The notes beneath the pieces are model-generated. The model was not told the DNA's origin. It made no database searches and saw only the letters and a list, made by a program, of their open reading frames with translations. Made by a program: the position numbers and the translations under genes. Of a stretch of 64,000 nt of DNA, positions 43,461-52,176 are shown piece after piece (positions within the stretch are counted from its first letter, which is position 1; each line of letters begins with the position of its first letter). Source of the DNA: Bradyrhizobium iriomotense (GTDB lineage: Bacteria; Pseudomonadota; Alphaproteobacteria; Rhizobiales; Xanthobacteraceae); the NCBI RefSeq assembly GCF_018130765.1, contig NZ_JAFCJZ010000011.1, positions 124,001 through 188,000 on the forward strand, written 5' to 3'.

Positions 43461-43538
43461 GTCATTGCGAGCCCAGCGAAGCAATCCAGACTGTCACCGC
43501 GGAAGGATTCTGGATTGCTTCGCTGCGCTCGCAATGAC
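43461..43538. repeat. Intergenic palindromic element, family F
   Basis: The left arm GTCATTGCGAGCCCAGCGAA (from 43461, running to 43490) and right arm ending CGCTCGCAATGAC at 43538 are 30-base near-perfect inverted repeats; the middle is about 18 bases. It lies between the CoA-binding and enoyl-CoA-hydratase genes (same strand) and ends six bases before the latter's stop codon. A fragment of the same theme (ATCATTGCGAG) is at 50354-50364. Confidence 0.9.
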
Positions 43539-43543
43539 GGGGG

Positions 43544-44368
43544 TCATTCATCCCGCCATGTCGGCGTGCGCTTCTCGATGAAGGCGCCGATGCCTTCCTC
43601 GGCATCACGCGCCATCATGTTCTCGGTCATCACCTCCGCGGCATAGCGATAGGCGTCCGCAAGGCTCATTTCAGCCTGGCGGTAGAAGGCCTCCTTGCCG
43701 AGCTTCACGGTGTAGGCGGATTTGAGCGCGACCTGTTGCGCGAGCTCGATCGCGGCGCCGAGTTCGGTGCCGGCGGGCACCACCCGGTTGACGAGGCCGA
43801 TCTCGCGGGCGCGGTCGGCCGTGATCGGCTCGCCCGTCAGCAGCATCTCCATCGCCTGCTTGCGCGGTACGTTGCGTGACAGCGCCACCATCGGCGTCGA
43901 GCAGAACAGGCCGATGTCGACGCCGGGCGTGGCGAAGCTCGCCGCTTCCGAGGCGATCGCGAGATCGCAGCTCGCCACGAGCTGGCAGCCGGCCGCGGTC
44001 GCGATGCCTTGGACGGCAGCGACCACCGGCTTTGGCAGGTGGACGATGGCCTGCATCATCGCGCTACAGGCGTTCATCATCTCGGCGAAGAAGGCGCGGC
44101 CGCGATCCGGATCGGTGCGGCGCGCGGTCAGCTCCTTCATGTCGTGGCCGGCGGAGAAGGCTGGGCCGTTGGCGGCGATGACGGCGGCGCGGATGCGTTT
44201 GTCCTCGGCAATCGCGTTGAAGCTCGCATGCAGCTGGCCGATCATGGCCTCCGACAGGCTGTTGCGCGCGGCGGGGCGGTTCAGCGTGAGCACGGCGACG
44301 GTACCGACAATCTCCCGCAGCAGGATCGGCGGTTCCGGGGAGGGGGTGCGGGCGGGCTGGACGGACAT
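43544..44368 (-). CDS. Enoyl-CoA hydratase/isomerase family protein (ECHDC3-like)
   Basis: Crotonase-fold protein, 274 residues from the ATG at 44368 (MSVQPARTPSPEPP; the longer frame starts 20 codons earlier). Motifs: TLNRPAARNSLSEAMI near 33, AFSAGHDMKEL near 75 (oxyanion-hole region) and PKPVVAAVQGIATAAGCQLV near 115, then VDIGLFCSTPMVALSRNVPR near 150. The usual catalytic Glu positions look replaced (AGCQLV and GLFCST), as in ECHDC3-type members, so true hydratase activity is doubtful. Divergent from the thioesterase gene. Confidence 0.85.
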   Translation of the reverse strand: MSVQPARTPSPEPPILLREIVGTVAVLTLNRPAARNSLSEAMIGQLHASFNAIAEDKRIRAAVIAANGPAFSAGHDMKELTARRTDPDRGRAFFAEMMNACSAMMQAIVHLPKPVVAAVQGIATAAGCQLVASCDLAIASEAASFATPGVDIGLFCSTPMVALSRNVPRKQAMEMLLTGEPITADRAREIGLVNRVVPAGTELGAAIELAQQVALKSAYTVKLGKEAFYRQAEMSLADAYRYAAEVMTENMMARDAEEGIGAFIEKRTPTWRDE

Positions 44369-44452
44369 GGAAGATTCCGCTTGGGATATTGCAGTTGGAT
44401 GACGCAGATAACTTAATGTAACAGGCAACGTGAAGCGAGGGTGAGGGGTGGC

Positions 44453-44881
44453 ATGGCGTTAGCGAAAATGAGCGTGGCGGAGGTCGAGCAGTTTCTCCGT
44501 GACGAGTTTCCCCAGGCCTTCAGTGGCGACGACATCACGATCGAGAGCGCGGACGGCCAGACCTGCCTCCTGCGCCAGCGCTACAGCGAAAGGATGCTGC
44601 GGCCGGGTGGAACCGTGTCGGGCCCGACGCTGATGGCGCTCGCCGATTTCGCCATGTACGTGGTGCTCCTGTCCGCGATCGGGCCGGTCGGGCTCGCGGT
44701 GACCACCAATCTCAACATCAACTTCCTGCGTAAGGGCCAGCCCGGCCAGGACGTTCTGGCCGAGGCGCGGCTGCTCAAGCTCGGCAAGCGCCTCGCGGTC
44801 GGGGAGGTGAACCTGTTGTCGGGGACCTCACCCGATCCGATCGCTCATGTCACCTCGACCTATTCCATTCCAAATGTTTGA
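44453..44881 (+). CDS. PaaI-family hotdog thioesterase
   Basis: Acyl-CoA thioesterase of the PaaI type. The 142 residues have the hotdog core: MLRPGGTVSGPTLMALADFA near 46, where the catalytic Asp lies in LADFAMYV, then VTTNLNINFLRKGQPGQDVL near 82 and RLLKLGKRLAVGEVNLLS. The ATG at 44453 was chosen with AGGGG just upstream; the frame also has a GTG at 44441. Divergent from the enoyl-CoA-hydratase-like gene, a frequent pairing in acyl-CoA metabolism. Confidence 0.85.
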   Translation: MALAKMSVAEVEQFLRDEFPQAFSGDDITIESADGQTCLLRQRYSERMLRPGGTVSGPTLMALADFAMYVVLLSAIGPVGLAVTTNLNINFLRKGQPGQDVLAEARLLKLGKRLAVGEVNLLSGTSPDPIAHVTSTYSIPNV

Positions 44882-44953
44882 GCTTTTCGCAGGTAATATA
44901 GAACCATATTTTTAAGCTATTGATTTCATGAATGTAATTCCAATCTTCGGGCA

Positions 44954-44982
44954 TTGACCGTTGCGCGTCACTTCTCTAGAAA
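44954..44982 (+). promoter_or_regulatory. Sigma-70 type promoter of rplM-rpsI
   Basis: TTGACC (44954-44959) and TAGAAA (44977-44982) are separated by exactly 17 bases, giving a transcription start around 44990, about 50 bases before the rplM ATG. It is a good match to housekeeping promoters and fits the constitutive ribosomal-protein operon. Confidence 0.75.
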
Positions 44983-45039
44983 CCTGCGCAGTCCGGCGCG
45001 GTGTTCGCGCCGATGCTCCCCGTCCACGGAAACTCTGAC

Positions 45040-45504
45040 ATGAAAACCTTTTCGGCAAAGCCGGCCGAGGTGACGAAGAAGTGGGTGCTGATCGACGCCA
45101 AGGGTCTGGTCGTCGGCCGTCTCGCCACCATCGTCGCCATGCGCCTGCGCGGCAAGCACCTCCCGACCTACACCCCGCACGTTGATTGCGGCGACAACGT
45201 CATCATCATCAACGCGCAGCATGCGGTCCTCACCGGTCGCAAGCGCGAGCAGAAGACCTACTACAAGCACACCGGCTATGTCGGCCACGTCAAGGAGCGC
45301 ACCGCGCGCCAGATCCTCGAGGGCAAGCATCCCGAGCGCGTGCTCGAGAAGGCCGTCGAGCGCATGATCCCGCGTGGTCCGCTCGGTCGCGTGCAGATGG
45401 GCAACCTCCGTGTCTACGGCGGCGCCGATCATCCGCACGAGGCGCAGCAGCCCGAGAAGATCGATATCGCCAAGTTGAACCGCAAGAACACGAGGGCCGC
45501 ATAA
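45040..45504 (+). CDS. rplM: 50S ribosomal protein L13
   Basis: Early-assembly large-subunit protein. The 154 residues begin MKTFSAKPAEVTKKWVLIDA (the usual start) and include GLVVGRLATIVAMRLRGKHL near 22, YTPHVDCGDNVIIINAQHAV near 45, and VERMIPRGPLGRVQMGNLRV near 107, all diagnostic. The ATG at 45040 was chosen over an in-frame ATG at 45001. rpsI starts one base after its stop, the classic rplM-rpsI operon. Confidence 0.98.
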   Translation: MKTFSAKPAEVTKKWVLIDAKGLVVGRLATIVAMRLRGKHLPTYTPHVDCGDNVIIINAQHAVLTGRKREQKTYYKHTGYVGHVKERTARQILEGKHPERVLEKAVERMIPRGPLGRVQMGNLRVYGGADHPHEAQQPEKIDIAKLNRKNTRAA

Positions 45505-45505
45505 C

Positions 45506-45985
45506 ATGGCCGAATCCATCCAGTCGCTCGACCAGCTCTCGCAGCTCAAGACGGCGGCGGCGCCCGAGGCGCCCAAGCACGAGAAGAAGGTCGACAAGTT
45601 CAACCGCGCCTATGCCACCGGCAAGCGAAAGGACGCGGTCGCCCGCGTGTGGATCAAGCCGGGCGCCGGCAAGGTCACCGTCAACTCGCGCGAGGTCGAG
45701 GTCTATTTCGCCCGTCCCGTGCTGCGCATGATGATCGAGCAGCCGTTCTCCGTGGCCCAGCGTTCGGGCCAGTACGACGTGATCTGCACCGTCGCCGGCG
45801 GCGGTCTGTCCGGCCAGGCCGGCGCGGTCCGTCATGGCATCTCCAAGGCGCTCACCTATTTCGAGCCGGAGCTGCGTACCGTGCTCAAGAAGGGCGGCTT
45901 CCTCACCCGCGACTCGCGCGTGGTCGAGCGCAAGAAGTACGGCAAGGCCAAGGCCCGCCGGTCCTTCCAGTTCTCGAAGCGTTAA
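45506..45985 (+). CDS. rpsI: 30S ribosomal protein S9
   Basis: Small-subunit head protein that reaches the P site with its C-terminal tail. The 159 residues have an N-terminal extension (SIQSLDQLSQLKTAAAPEAP) typical of rhizobia, then YATGKRKDAVARVWIKPGAG near 38, GLSGQAGAVRHGISKALTYF near 101, and the C-terminal KARRSFQFSKR, the universal SKR end. Second gene of the rplM operon. Confidence 0.98.
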   Translation: MAESIQSLDQLSQLKTAAAPEAPKHEKKVDKFNRAYATGKRKDAVARVWIKPGAGKVTVNSREVEVYFARPVLRMMIEQPFSVAQRSGQYDVICTVAGGGLSGQAGAVRHGISKALTYFEPELRTVLKKGGFLTRDSRVVERKKYGKAKARRSFQFSKR

Positions 45986-46029
45986 TCGCTTCGGTCGCAT
46001 TCGCCGCGAAAGCGGCTTCAATGAGATGC

Positions 46030-46059
46030 AAAAGGGCGCTGATTTTCAGCGCCCTTTTT
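46030..46059 (+). terminator. Rho-independent terminator of rplM-rpsI
   Basis: GGGCGCTGA (46034-46042) pairs with TCAGCGCCC (46046-46054), extended by AAAA/TTTT, and is followed by a T-rich tract. It is 45 bases after the rpsI stop. Confidence 0.92.
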
Positions 46060-46216
46060 ATTGTTCGTTTGTATGCAAATTGACGACGAGTTTCCGGAAA
46101 ACTTGCGGACGCGCGAAAACCTGAATGGAACCCGCGGGAACCTAGCGTCGCATTCGGAAGGGCGCGCAAATCGGATGTGCCGATCGCGTAACTGCTATGT
46201 TTTCAAGGGGGCCGAC

Positions 46217-47437
46217 ATGATGTCGCTCGATAGCATCACGCTCTATTTGGTTGCCACCATGGTTGCCGCACTGCTCGGCGCCATGATGGTGTTCTTCGGC
46301 AAGCAGGAGAACAGTCCTGCGCTGAAATGGTGGGGCACCGCTTATCTGCTCGGTGCCGCCTCCGTCGCACTGTGGACGGCGGCCGGCGAAAGGCTGGGGC
46401 CGCATCTCTATCTGGCGCTAAATGCCGTCGGCTTCGTGGCCTGCGGCATGGTGTGGAACGCGGCGCGCGTGTTCCACGGGCGCAAGCCGAACTGGCCCGG
46501 CCTCGTGCTCGGCGCGCTCGCCTGGGTCGCCGCCGTGACGCTGCTCGATCCTACTGCGTCCATGCTGCGCATGATCATCGGCGCCGGCATCGTCTCGGTG
46601 TACGCGGCGGTGACGGCGAGCGAGCTCTGGGTCGAGCGGCGCAAGAGCCTGCAGCGGCGCTGGCCGGCCTTCGTCGTGCCGGTGATGCACGGCTGCGTGC
46701 TGATGCTGCCGATCTTGATCGGCAGCTTCCTGCGCCCGCACGATGCCGGCTTCTCCTCGAGCATCTGGGTCACCGTGTTCGCGGTCGAGCTCGTGCTCTA
46801 CGCCGTCGGCACCGTGTTCGTGATCTTCATGCTGGTGTCGGAGCGCACCGTCACCGCGCACCGGACTGCGGCGTCGACCGATCCCCTGACCGGCATGCTC
46901 AACCGCCGCGGCTTCTCGGAAGCCTGCGGCCGCGTGATCGATCGCGAGGCCAAGGCCGGACGTCCCGTCACCGTGATGATCTTCGACATCGACCACTTCA
47001 AGTCGATCAACGACCGCTTCGGCCATCCCGCCGGCGACGAGATGCTGAGACTGTTCTCGACCGTCGTCGTCAACAATCTGCGCATCTCCGACCTCTCGGG
47101 CCGCATCGGCGGCGAGGAGTTCGCCGCCCTGTTGCCGTGTTCGCTGGAGGAGGGCGTGCTGGTCGCCGAGCGTGTGCGCGAGGCGTTCGAGACCTCCGGT
47201 GTCGTGGTCGACGAAGGCCCGGTCGACACCACCGTCAGCATCGGTGTCGCCGGCGGTCCGGCCGGCACCGAGCTCGAGGTGCTGCTGGCCTCGGCCGACA
47301 CCGCGCTCTACCAGGCCAAGCGCGGCGGCCGTAACCGCGTCGAGGCGGCGGAGGAGTTGCCGCTGTCGCTGGAGAACTGGCGCCGCCAGAGCGCGGCGCG
47401 GGCCGGTGCGCCGCAGGCGCGTCCAGTCACGGCGTGA
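46217..47437 (+). CDS. Membrane-bound diguanylate cyclase (GGDEF)
   Basis: Makes c-di-GMP. The 406 residues consist of an N-terminal membrane region with about six helices (from SITLYLVATMVAALLGAMMV near 6) to around 215, then a GGDEF domain: ASTDPLTGMLNRRGF near 221, FDIDHFKSINDRFGHPAGDE near 256 and the active-site GGEEF near 298. The inhibitory I-site RxxD (RISD) is five residues before it, so the enzyme should be active and product-inhibited. ATG at 46217; longer frames upstream run into the rpsI terminator. The signal sensed is unknown. Confidence 0.93.
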   Translation: MMSLDSITLYLVATMVAALLGAMMVFFGKQENSPALKWWGTAYLLGAASVALWTAAGERLGPHLYLALNAVGFVACGMVWNAARVFHGRKPNWPGLVLGALAWVAAVTLLDPTASMLRMIIGAGIVSVYAAVTASELWVERRKSLQRRWPAFVVPVMHGCVLMLPILIGSFLRPHDAGFSSSIWVTVFAVELVLYAVGTVFVIFMLVSERTVTAHRTAASTDPLTGMLNRRGFSEACGRVIDREAKAGRPVTVMIFDIDHFKSINDRFGHPAGDEMLRLFSTVVVNNLRISDLSGRIGGEEFAALLPCSLEEGVLVAERVREAFETSGVVVDEGPVDTTVSIGVAGGPAGTELEVLLASADTALYQAKRGGRNRVEAAEELPLSLENWRRQSAARAGAPQARPVTA

Positions 47438-47496
47438 ACTCGGGGGCGGCCCTGCGGTAATCCGCTGTTTACCAATCGATCCCTACCATTGCGGTC

Positions 47497-47733
47497 ATGG
47501 AATCGATCCGTCGACAGAACCCGCAGGCCGCCCTGATGTCGCTCGAAGCGCAAGCAGCTTCGGCACGCGGCGGCTTCGCCTGCCTGTTCTCGTCCGCGGA
47601 CGAATACGAGACGGCGCTGATCACCGAGCGCCGTGCGCAGGGCCGCTACACGCAGGGCCGCAGCTATTGGCCGCTCGCGCTGTTCGTCGGTTGCGCGCTG
47701 ATCGTGGCGGGCTCCGTCCTGCTGTTCGCCTGA
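47497..47733 (+). CDS. Small membrane protein, unknown function
   Basis: 78-residue product with a single C-terminal hydrophobic helix (PLALFVGCALIVAGSVLLFA) and a polar N terminus (ESIRRQNPQAALMSLEAQAA). No domain is recognised. It ends with a good terminator 27 bases downstream (47760-47786), which supports it being a real unit. It is 59 bases after the diguanylate-cyclase gene and could be co-transcribed with it. Confidence 0.6.
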   Translation: MESIRRQNPQAALMSLEAQAASARGGFACLFSSADEYETALITERRAQGRYTQGRSYWPLALFVGCALIVAGSVLLFA

Positions 47734-47759
47734 GAGCATCCGCATTTTTGCTCCACCAG

Positions 47760-47786
47760 GGCGCCGTTTCGGCGCCTTTTTCTTTT
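47760..47786 (+). terminator. Rho-independent terminator after the small membrane protein gene
   Basis: GGCGCC (47760-47765) pairs with GGCGCC (47771-47776) around GTTTC and is followed by TTTTTCTTTT. It is a short but clean intrinsic terminator. Confidence 0.8.
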
Positions 47787-47834
47787 CAGTGGGGTGCGCT
47801 AGACACGCCCATCGAACAAGAAGGGTGGAAACCG

Positions 47835-48131
47835 ATGATCACCGAGATCGCGCAAATCGACGTCAAGCCGGGCAGCGAGAAGGATTTCGAGGCCGCCGTC
47901 GCCAAGGCCAAGGCCGCCTTCGGTAGTTCCAAGGGCTTTCACGGCTTCGAGCTGCACAAGTCGATCGAGAAGCCGCAGCGCTACCGGCTGATGGTGAGGT
48001 GGGCGACGCTGGAAAACCACACCGTCGATTTCCGCGGCTCCGAGAATTTCACCGAATGGCGTGGCCTCGTCGGCCAGTATTTTGCGGCGCCCCCGGAAGT
48101 CGAGCACACCGAGACCGTGCTGACGACCTGA
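47835..48131 (+). CDS. Antibiotic biosynthesis monooxygenase (ABM) domain protein
   Basis: 98-residue dimeric alpha/beta protein of the ABM family: MITEIAQIDVKPGSEKDFEA at the start, GFHGFELHKSIEKPQRYRLM near 34 and RWATLENHTVDFRGSENFTE near 55. Family members are cofactor-free monooxygenases or stress-related proteins; the function here is unknown. It converges with the AI-2E transporter gene 16 bases apart. Confidence 0.85.
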   Translation: MITEIAQIDVKPGSEKDFEAAVAKAKAAFGSSKGFHGFELHKSIEKPQRYRLMVRWATLENHTVDFRGSENFTEWRGLVGQYFAAPPEVEHTETVLTT

Positions 48132-48147
48132 TCCGGTTCACGGCGCT

Positions 48148-49293
48148 TTACGCCGCCTCGGCAAGAGGCGGTGCTTCATACGTCTTGAAATGGTCGATCA
48201 TGACCTTGGCGATGGCGACCAGCGGGAGCGCCAGCGCCAGGCCCCAGATTCCGAACACGACGCCGAGCAGGATCTGGAACGCGAACAGCGTGGCCGGCGG
48301 GATGTCGAGCGCCTGCCGCTGCAGGAGCGGTGTCAGCACGTAACTCTCCATGGCGTGGACCACCATGAAGAGCAGAAACGCCGACAGCGCCGGGATCCAG
48401 CCCGAGGCGAGGCTCGCCAGCACCACGACGACGCCGGCGATGATGGCGCCGACGGTCGGGATGAAGGCGAGCAGGCCGGCCTGAATCCCCAGGATGAACG
48501 AGCCGGGGATGCCGATGATGGCGAGCCCGATCCAGGTCACGATGCCGACCGCGATCATGACGATGATCTGTGCGATCAGCCAGCGCTCCAGGGTCTCGCC
48601 GATGCGGTCGATGATGAGCGTGACGCGGGTGCGATGCTTCGCAGGCGCGAGGAACAGCAGGCCGTCGTGATAGACGGCGGGCTGGGCGGCGAAGGCAAGC
48701 CCCAGAAACAGCACGATGAAGATGTTGCCGACCGCGCTGATCGCGCCGAACAGCAGCTTGAAGGTCTGGCTCACGATCGCCCCGCCGCTGGAGGCGAGCG
48801 CGCCTGCGCCCGGCAGGCCGCCGTGCACGCCCGGGCTCGGGGCCGGCGCCGGCGCCGCGTCGGTCGAGGCCGCAGGCGCGCCATTGCCGAGATCGAACAC
48901 GCTGGTGTCGATGCCGTGGTTCTCCAGGAAGGAACGGACGTTGGTGATCTGCGACTTGATGGTCTTGCTGAGCAGGGAGGCCTGCTCGGCGATGGTGGCG
49001 CCGCCGAGATAGGCAACGCCTGCGAGCAGCACCGCAAGGACGAGGCAGACGATCGCGAGCCGCATCGTATGTGGCAGGTGAACACGCCGTCCGAGCGCAT
49101 TGGTCAGCGCGTTGAGGCCGACGCCGAGCAGCATGCCGGTGAAGATCAGGAGGAGGGTGGCCGCAAAATGCCAAGTGAAGGCGAGCAGCGCGGTGAACAG
49201 CACGACGCCGATGCCGCCGACCGAGATGGCCCAGGCCTGATCGAGAGCCAGGTCCGCGCGGGTCCGGGGCCGTTCATCTCTGGAAATGGTCAC
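48148..49293 (-). CDS. AI-2E family transporter (YdiK/PerM-like permease)
   Basis: Membrane protein of the AI-2E/PerM family, 381 residues, eight or so helices. The central pattern is AIVSQTFKLLFGAISAVGNI, with FLGLAFAAQPAVYHDGLLFL, GETLERWLIAQIIVMIAVGI, PGSFILGIQAGLLAFIPTVG (GFIPxxG-type motif) and SYVLTPLLQRQALDIPPATL, all characteristic. A Pro/Ala-rich insertion (around 130-165) lies in a loop. GTG at 49293 with AAGGA eight bases upstream was preferred over the long upstream frame. Transport substrate unknown; AI-2 export is not established for this subfamily. Confidence 0.88.
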   Translation of the reverse strand: MTISRDERPRTRADLALDQAWAISVGGIGVVLFTALLAFTWHFAATLLLIFTGMLLGVGLNALTNALGRRVHLPHTMRLAIVCLVLAVLLAGVAYLGGATIAEQASLLSKTIKSQITNVRSFLENHGIDTSVFDLGNGAPAASTDAAPAPAPSPGVHGGLPGAGALASSGGAIVSQTFKLLFGAISAVGNIFIVLFLGLAFAAQPAVYHDGLLFLAPAKHRTRVTLIIDRIGETLERWLIAQIIVMIAVGIVTWIGLAIIGIPGSFILGIQAGLLAFIPTVGAIIAGVVVVLASLASGWIPALSAFLLFMVVHAMESYVLTPLLQRQALDIPPATLFAFQILLGVVFGIWGLALALPLVAIAKVMIDHFKTYEAPPLAEAA

Positions 49294-49561
49294 ATCGGGT
49301 CCTTTTCGGAAGGCTGCAGGCGGCCACTCTTTCGCGAAATTCCAGCGGGGATCAAGCCGGGCCCAAGCGCCGGCTCGGCGCCGATTTGACGCGTCCGGCC
49401 CTGAAAGGACGCCAGGACGCCAAAAGCGCCAGATCCACGCGGGCGGGCACCGGCATTTGCGCGAAAATAGCATTGCCGTCCCGCGATCCCCTCGGTTGAA
49501 TTTGTTCCATCCCAGGGGCATCTTTGGAGAATCTTCTTCGGCGAGGAGGTCGGAACGACAG

Positions 49562-50335
49562 ATGAGAAAGCCGGTCGTCGGCGTGATCGGGAATTCCCAT
49601 CGCGTCGAGAATCGATTTCAGGTCCAGATGGTCGGCGAGCGCAATTTGCGCGCCGTGGCCGAGGTCTGCGGCGGCTTGCCGGTGATGTTCGCGGGCTCGC
49701 CCGATATCACCGACATCGGGGCGCTGCTCGACACCGTCGACGGCATCATCCTCACCGGCGCCCGGGCCAACGTGCATCCGACCCGCTTCAACGTCGATCC
49801 TTGCGAGAAGCACGAGCCCTACGACATCCACCGCGACGAGGTGGCGCTGGCGCTGTCGGTGGCCTGCGTTGCCCGCGGCGTGCCGCTGTTCGGCATCTGC
49901 CGCGGTCTCCAGGAGATGAACGTGGCCTTCGGCGGCTCGCTGCATCCCGAGATCCGCGAGATCCCCGGCCGCATGAACCACCGCATGCCCAGGCTCGAGA
50001 ACGGCGAGATCCATCCCGATCCAACCGTCGTCTTCGCCGACCGTCACGACGTCGACCTGACGCCGGGAGGGGCCTTCGCAAAAATCCTCGGCTGCGAGAA
50101 GATCAGGGTCAATTCGCTGCACGGCCAGGGCATCCTCGATCCCGGCAAGCGCGTGCTGATCGAGGGCATTGCCGAGGACGGCACCATCGAGGCGATCCGC
50201 ATCGCGGAAGCCCCGACCTTTGCGCTCGGCGTGCAATGGCATGCCGAATACGACCCGCAGCACAATCCCATCAACCGCAAGCTGTTCGAGGCCTTTGGCG
50301 AGGCGCTGGTGGCGCGGCAGAAGGCGGCGGCGTAG
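49562..50335 (+). CDS. Gamma-glutamyl-gamma-aminobutyrate hydrolase-like class I amidotransferase
   Basis: Peptidase C26/PuuD-type hydrolase, which cuts gamma-glutamyl amides, for example gamma-glutamyl-GABA in putrescine breakdown. The 257 residues have the catalytic Cys in LFGICRGLQEMNVAFGG near 115 and the His of GVQWHAEYDPQHNP near 227; the ATG at 49562 (MRKPVVGVIGNSHRVENRFQ) matches the family start. Length normal. It is divergent from the AI-2E gene. The exact substrate is not determinable. Confidence 0.87.
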   Translation: MRKPVVGVIGNSHRVENRFQVQMVGERNLRAVAEVCGGLPVMFAGSPDITDIGALLDTVDGIILTGARANVHPTRFNVDPCEKHEPYDIHRDEVALALSVACVARGVPLFGICRGLQEMNVAFGGSLHPEIREIPGRMNHRMPRLENGEIHPDPTVVFADRHDVDLTPGGAFAKILGCEKIRVNSLHGQGILDPGKRVLIEGIAEDGTIEAIRIAEAPTFALGVQWHAEYDPQHNPINRKLFEAFGEALVARQKAAA

Positions 50336-50663
50336 GGCAGACTCTTACCCCGCCATCATTGCGAGGGCGGGAGATTGCTGGAGACTGCGTCACGTATTCA
50401 AGGCGCACTCCAAATTCGGACGAGATAAACCAATCAGTAGGAATTGGTCCGCCCTGATTTTTGCGGCTCTGATTTGTTCTTTGAGAACGAAGTGGAGTCA
50501 GATGCAGAACGAAAGCTGACGGCGCGAGGTGTGGACTTATAATGCGCGGCAAGCCATAGCCGCCATCTGGCTGTCCCAACTCCAATTCCCACCTCAAAGG
50601 TGACAAATTTTCAGACGTTGAGAAGAGCGGACGAAAATAGTTGCATGACGTTGGAGTGCACGA
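50336..50663. other. Gene-free stretch with a repeat remnant
   Basis: About 330 bases of lower GC between the amidotransferase and VOC genes. A fragment ATCATTGCGAG (50354-50364) with GGGCGGGAGATTGCTGG looks like a decayed copy of the family F palindrome. There are no good terminators or genes; short frames lack coding character. Confidence 0.5.
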
Positions 50664-51041
50664 ATGAGCCCTTCCGGAGCTTTGATCGCGATTCTGCCGT
50701 GCAATGACCTTGATGCGTCGGAGCGGTTCTACAATCGGCTGGGCTTTGCGCGCCCGGACAGTGAAAGGCCTGCTGCGGGAGAGCCCGACACCTATCGCAT
50801 GCTGTCGAACGGGAGGGGCGGATATCTACATCTGACGGACGCGGTCGAGGGATGGCTAATGCCGGGCAGAAACCCTTTTGGGCTTTATCTTTACCTCGAG
50901 AATGTCAATGCTGCAGCGCGCGAATTTCAGCAATCACCCGAAGACAAGCCGTGGGGGATGTACGAATTTGCGATCTCTGACCCAGATGAAACGTTGATCC
51001 GTGTCGGTTGGCCAACCCATCTCCGCGCCGGGGCGCAATAG
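50664..51041 (+). CDS. VOC (glyoxalase/bleomycin resistance) family protein
   Basis: 125-residue protein of the vicinal-oxygen-chelate fold: AILPCNDLDASERFYNRLGF near 9, GRGGYLHLTDAVEGWLMPGR near 50, and PWGMYEFAISDPDETLIRVG near 96, the two beta-alpha-beta modules. Relatives range from glyoxalases to bleomycin-binding proteins; metal ligands are not fully identifiable. ATG 50664. The GC content is slightly lower than in the neighbours. Confidence 0.8.
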   Translation: MSPSGALIAILPCNDLDASERFYNRLGFARPDSERPAAGEPDTYRMLSNGRGGYLHLTDAVEGWLMPGRNPFGLYLYLENVNAAAREFQQSPEDKPWGMYEFAISDPDETLIRVGWPTHLRAGAQ

Positions 51042-51048
51042 GCCAGCC

Positions 51049-52026
51049 TCACGCTACCAGCTCCATCCGCCGCGCGCGATACGCTTGCGGTGACATCAAG
51101 GTCAGCTTGCGGAACGCCTTGCGAAAGCTGCTTTCGTCCTCATAGCCGGCGGCGCGGGCGATGGTCTTGACCGGCTGCGTCGTGGTCTCAAGCAGAGTGC
51201 GCGCATGCTCGACGCGGCGGCGCATGATGAAGGCCTGCGGCGGCTCGTGCGTGAGCTCCTGAAACTTGCGGTTCAGCGTGCGTTCGCTCAATCCAAGCGC
51301 ACCCGCGAGGCGCTTGACCGTCATCGGGCTCTTGCCGGTGCGGCGAACCAGGAGATCTGCCCTGGTCAGCAGCGGGTCCTGCGAGAGCAGATAGCCGACG
51401 GGCATGAAGATCGACTGGCTGCGCTGCGCGGTGTCGATGACGACGTAATCCGCGCACAGTTTTGCGATCTCCTTGCCATCGATCATCTCGATCAGCCTGA
51501 GCAGGAGGTCGACCCACGACATTGGTCCGGCCGCGCAGACGATGCGGTCCGCAACCGTAATGACGGCGTCGGCAGCGAGGTCGATCGCGGGATGACGCTG
51601 CCGCAGCTCGCCTTGCAGCCACCAGGTGATGGTGGCGCGGCGGTTGTCGAGCAGGCCGCTGCCTGCCAGCAGGAACACGCCGCTGCAAAACGCCCCGATC
51701 AGCCGGCCGTTCGCATGCTGCTGCCGCAGCCAGGCGCCGGCACGGGCATATTGTGGCTTTAGGCGCTCGGCCGTGACGTGATCGACGAGATTGCCGGGGA
51801 CGAGAATCGCATCGAAGCTGCCGCGTCTGCCGATGGCGCCATCGACCGCGACCATCCGGCCGCCGCCGGCACGCACGTCCCGGCCGTCGAGCGACAGCGT
51901 CTGCCAGGTGAAGCGGGGCGCTGCGCCGCTTTGCTGCATCACATGATTGGCGAGCGACAGGACGTCGGCGACGCCGGCGATCGCCGAATGCATGCAACCT
52001 TCCAGCGCCAGAATTGCGAGCTTCAT
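51049..52026 (-). CDS. GlxA-type AraC regulator with DJ-1/PfpI-like domain
   Basis: Transcription regulator of 325 residues: N-terminal class I glutaminase-like domain (KLAILALEGCMHSAIAGVAD near 2, GSFDAILVPGNLVD near 70, GAFCSGVFLLAGSGLLDN near 110) and a C-terminal AraC DNA-binding domain with two HTH: GKSPMTVKRLAGALGLSERT then LNRKFQELTHEPPQAFIMRR and AGYEDESSFRKAFRKLTLMS. It is divergent from the tautomerase gene by 150 bases, so tautomerase control is plausible. The effector is unknown. Confidence 0.9.
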   Translation of the reverse strand: MKLAILALEGCMHSAIAGVADVLSLANHVMQQSGAAPRFTWQTLSLDGRDVRAGGGRMVAVDGAIGRRGSFDAILVPGNLVDHVTAERLKPQYARAGAWLRQQHANGRLIGAFCSGVFLLAGSGLLDNRRATITWWLQGELRQRHPAIDLAADAVITVADRIVCAAGPMSWVDLLLRLIEMIDGKEIAKLCADYVVIDTAQRSQSIFMPVGYLLSQDPLLTRADLLVRRTGKSPMTVKRLAGALGLSERTLNRKFQELTHEPPQAFIMRRRVEHARTLLETTTQPVKTIARAAGYEDESSFRKAFRKLTLMSPQAYRARRMELVA

Positions 52027-52176
52027 GAGACCTCCAGGAGGACGCGACGATCCTAGCCGATCGCCGCGCCCGCGCGTGGCGGAAATTGCCCGATCTCTGG
52101 CTTATCCGCCACTGCCTTGCCGGGCCTGCCAGGTCCAAATTTGCCGCGTCGTCACACGACATGATTGGAGAGAAAC

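Noticed and set aside
49352..50263. A 303-residue minus-strand frame over the glutamine amidotransferase gene.
   Set aside because: Antisense of a clear C26-family enzyme; no start context or motifs.
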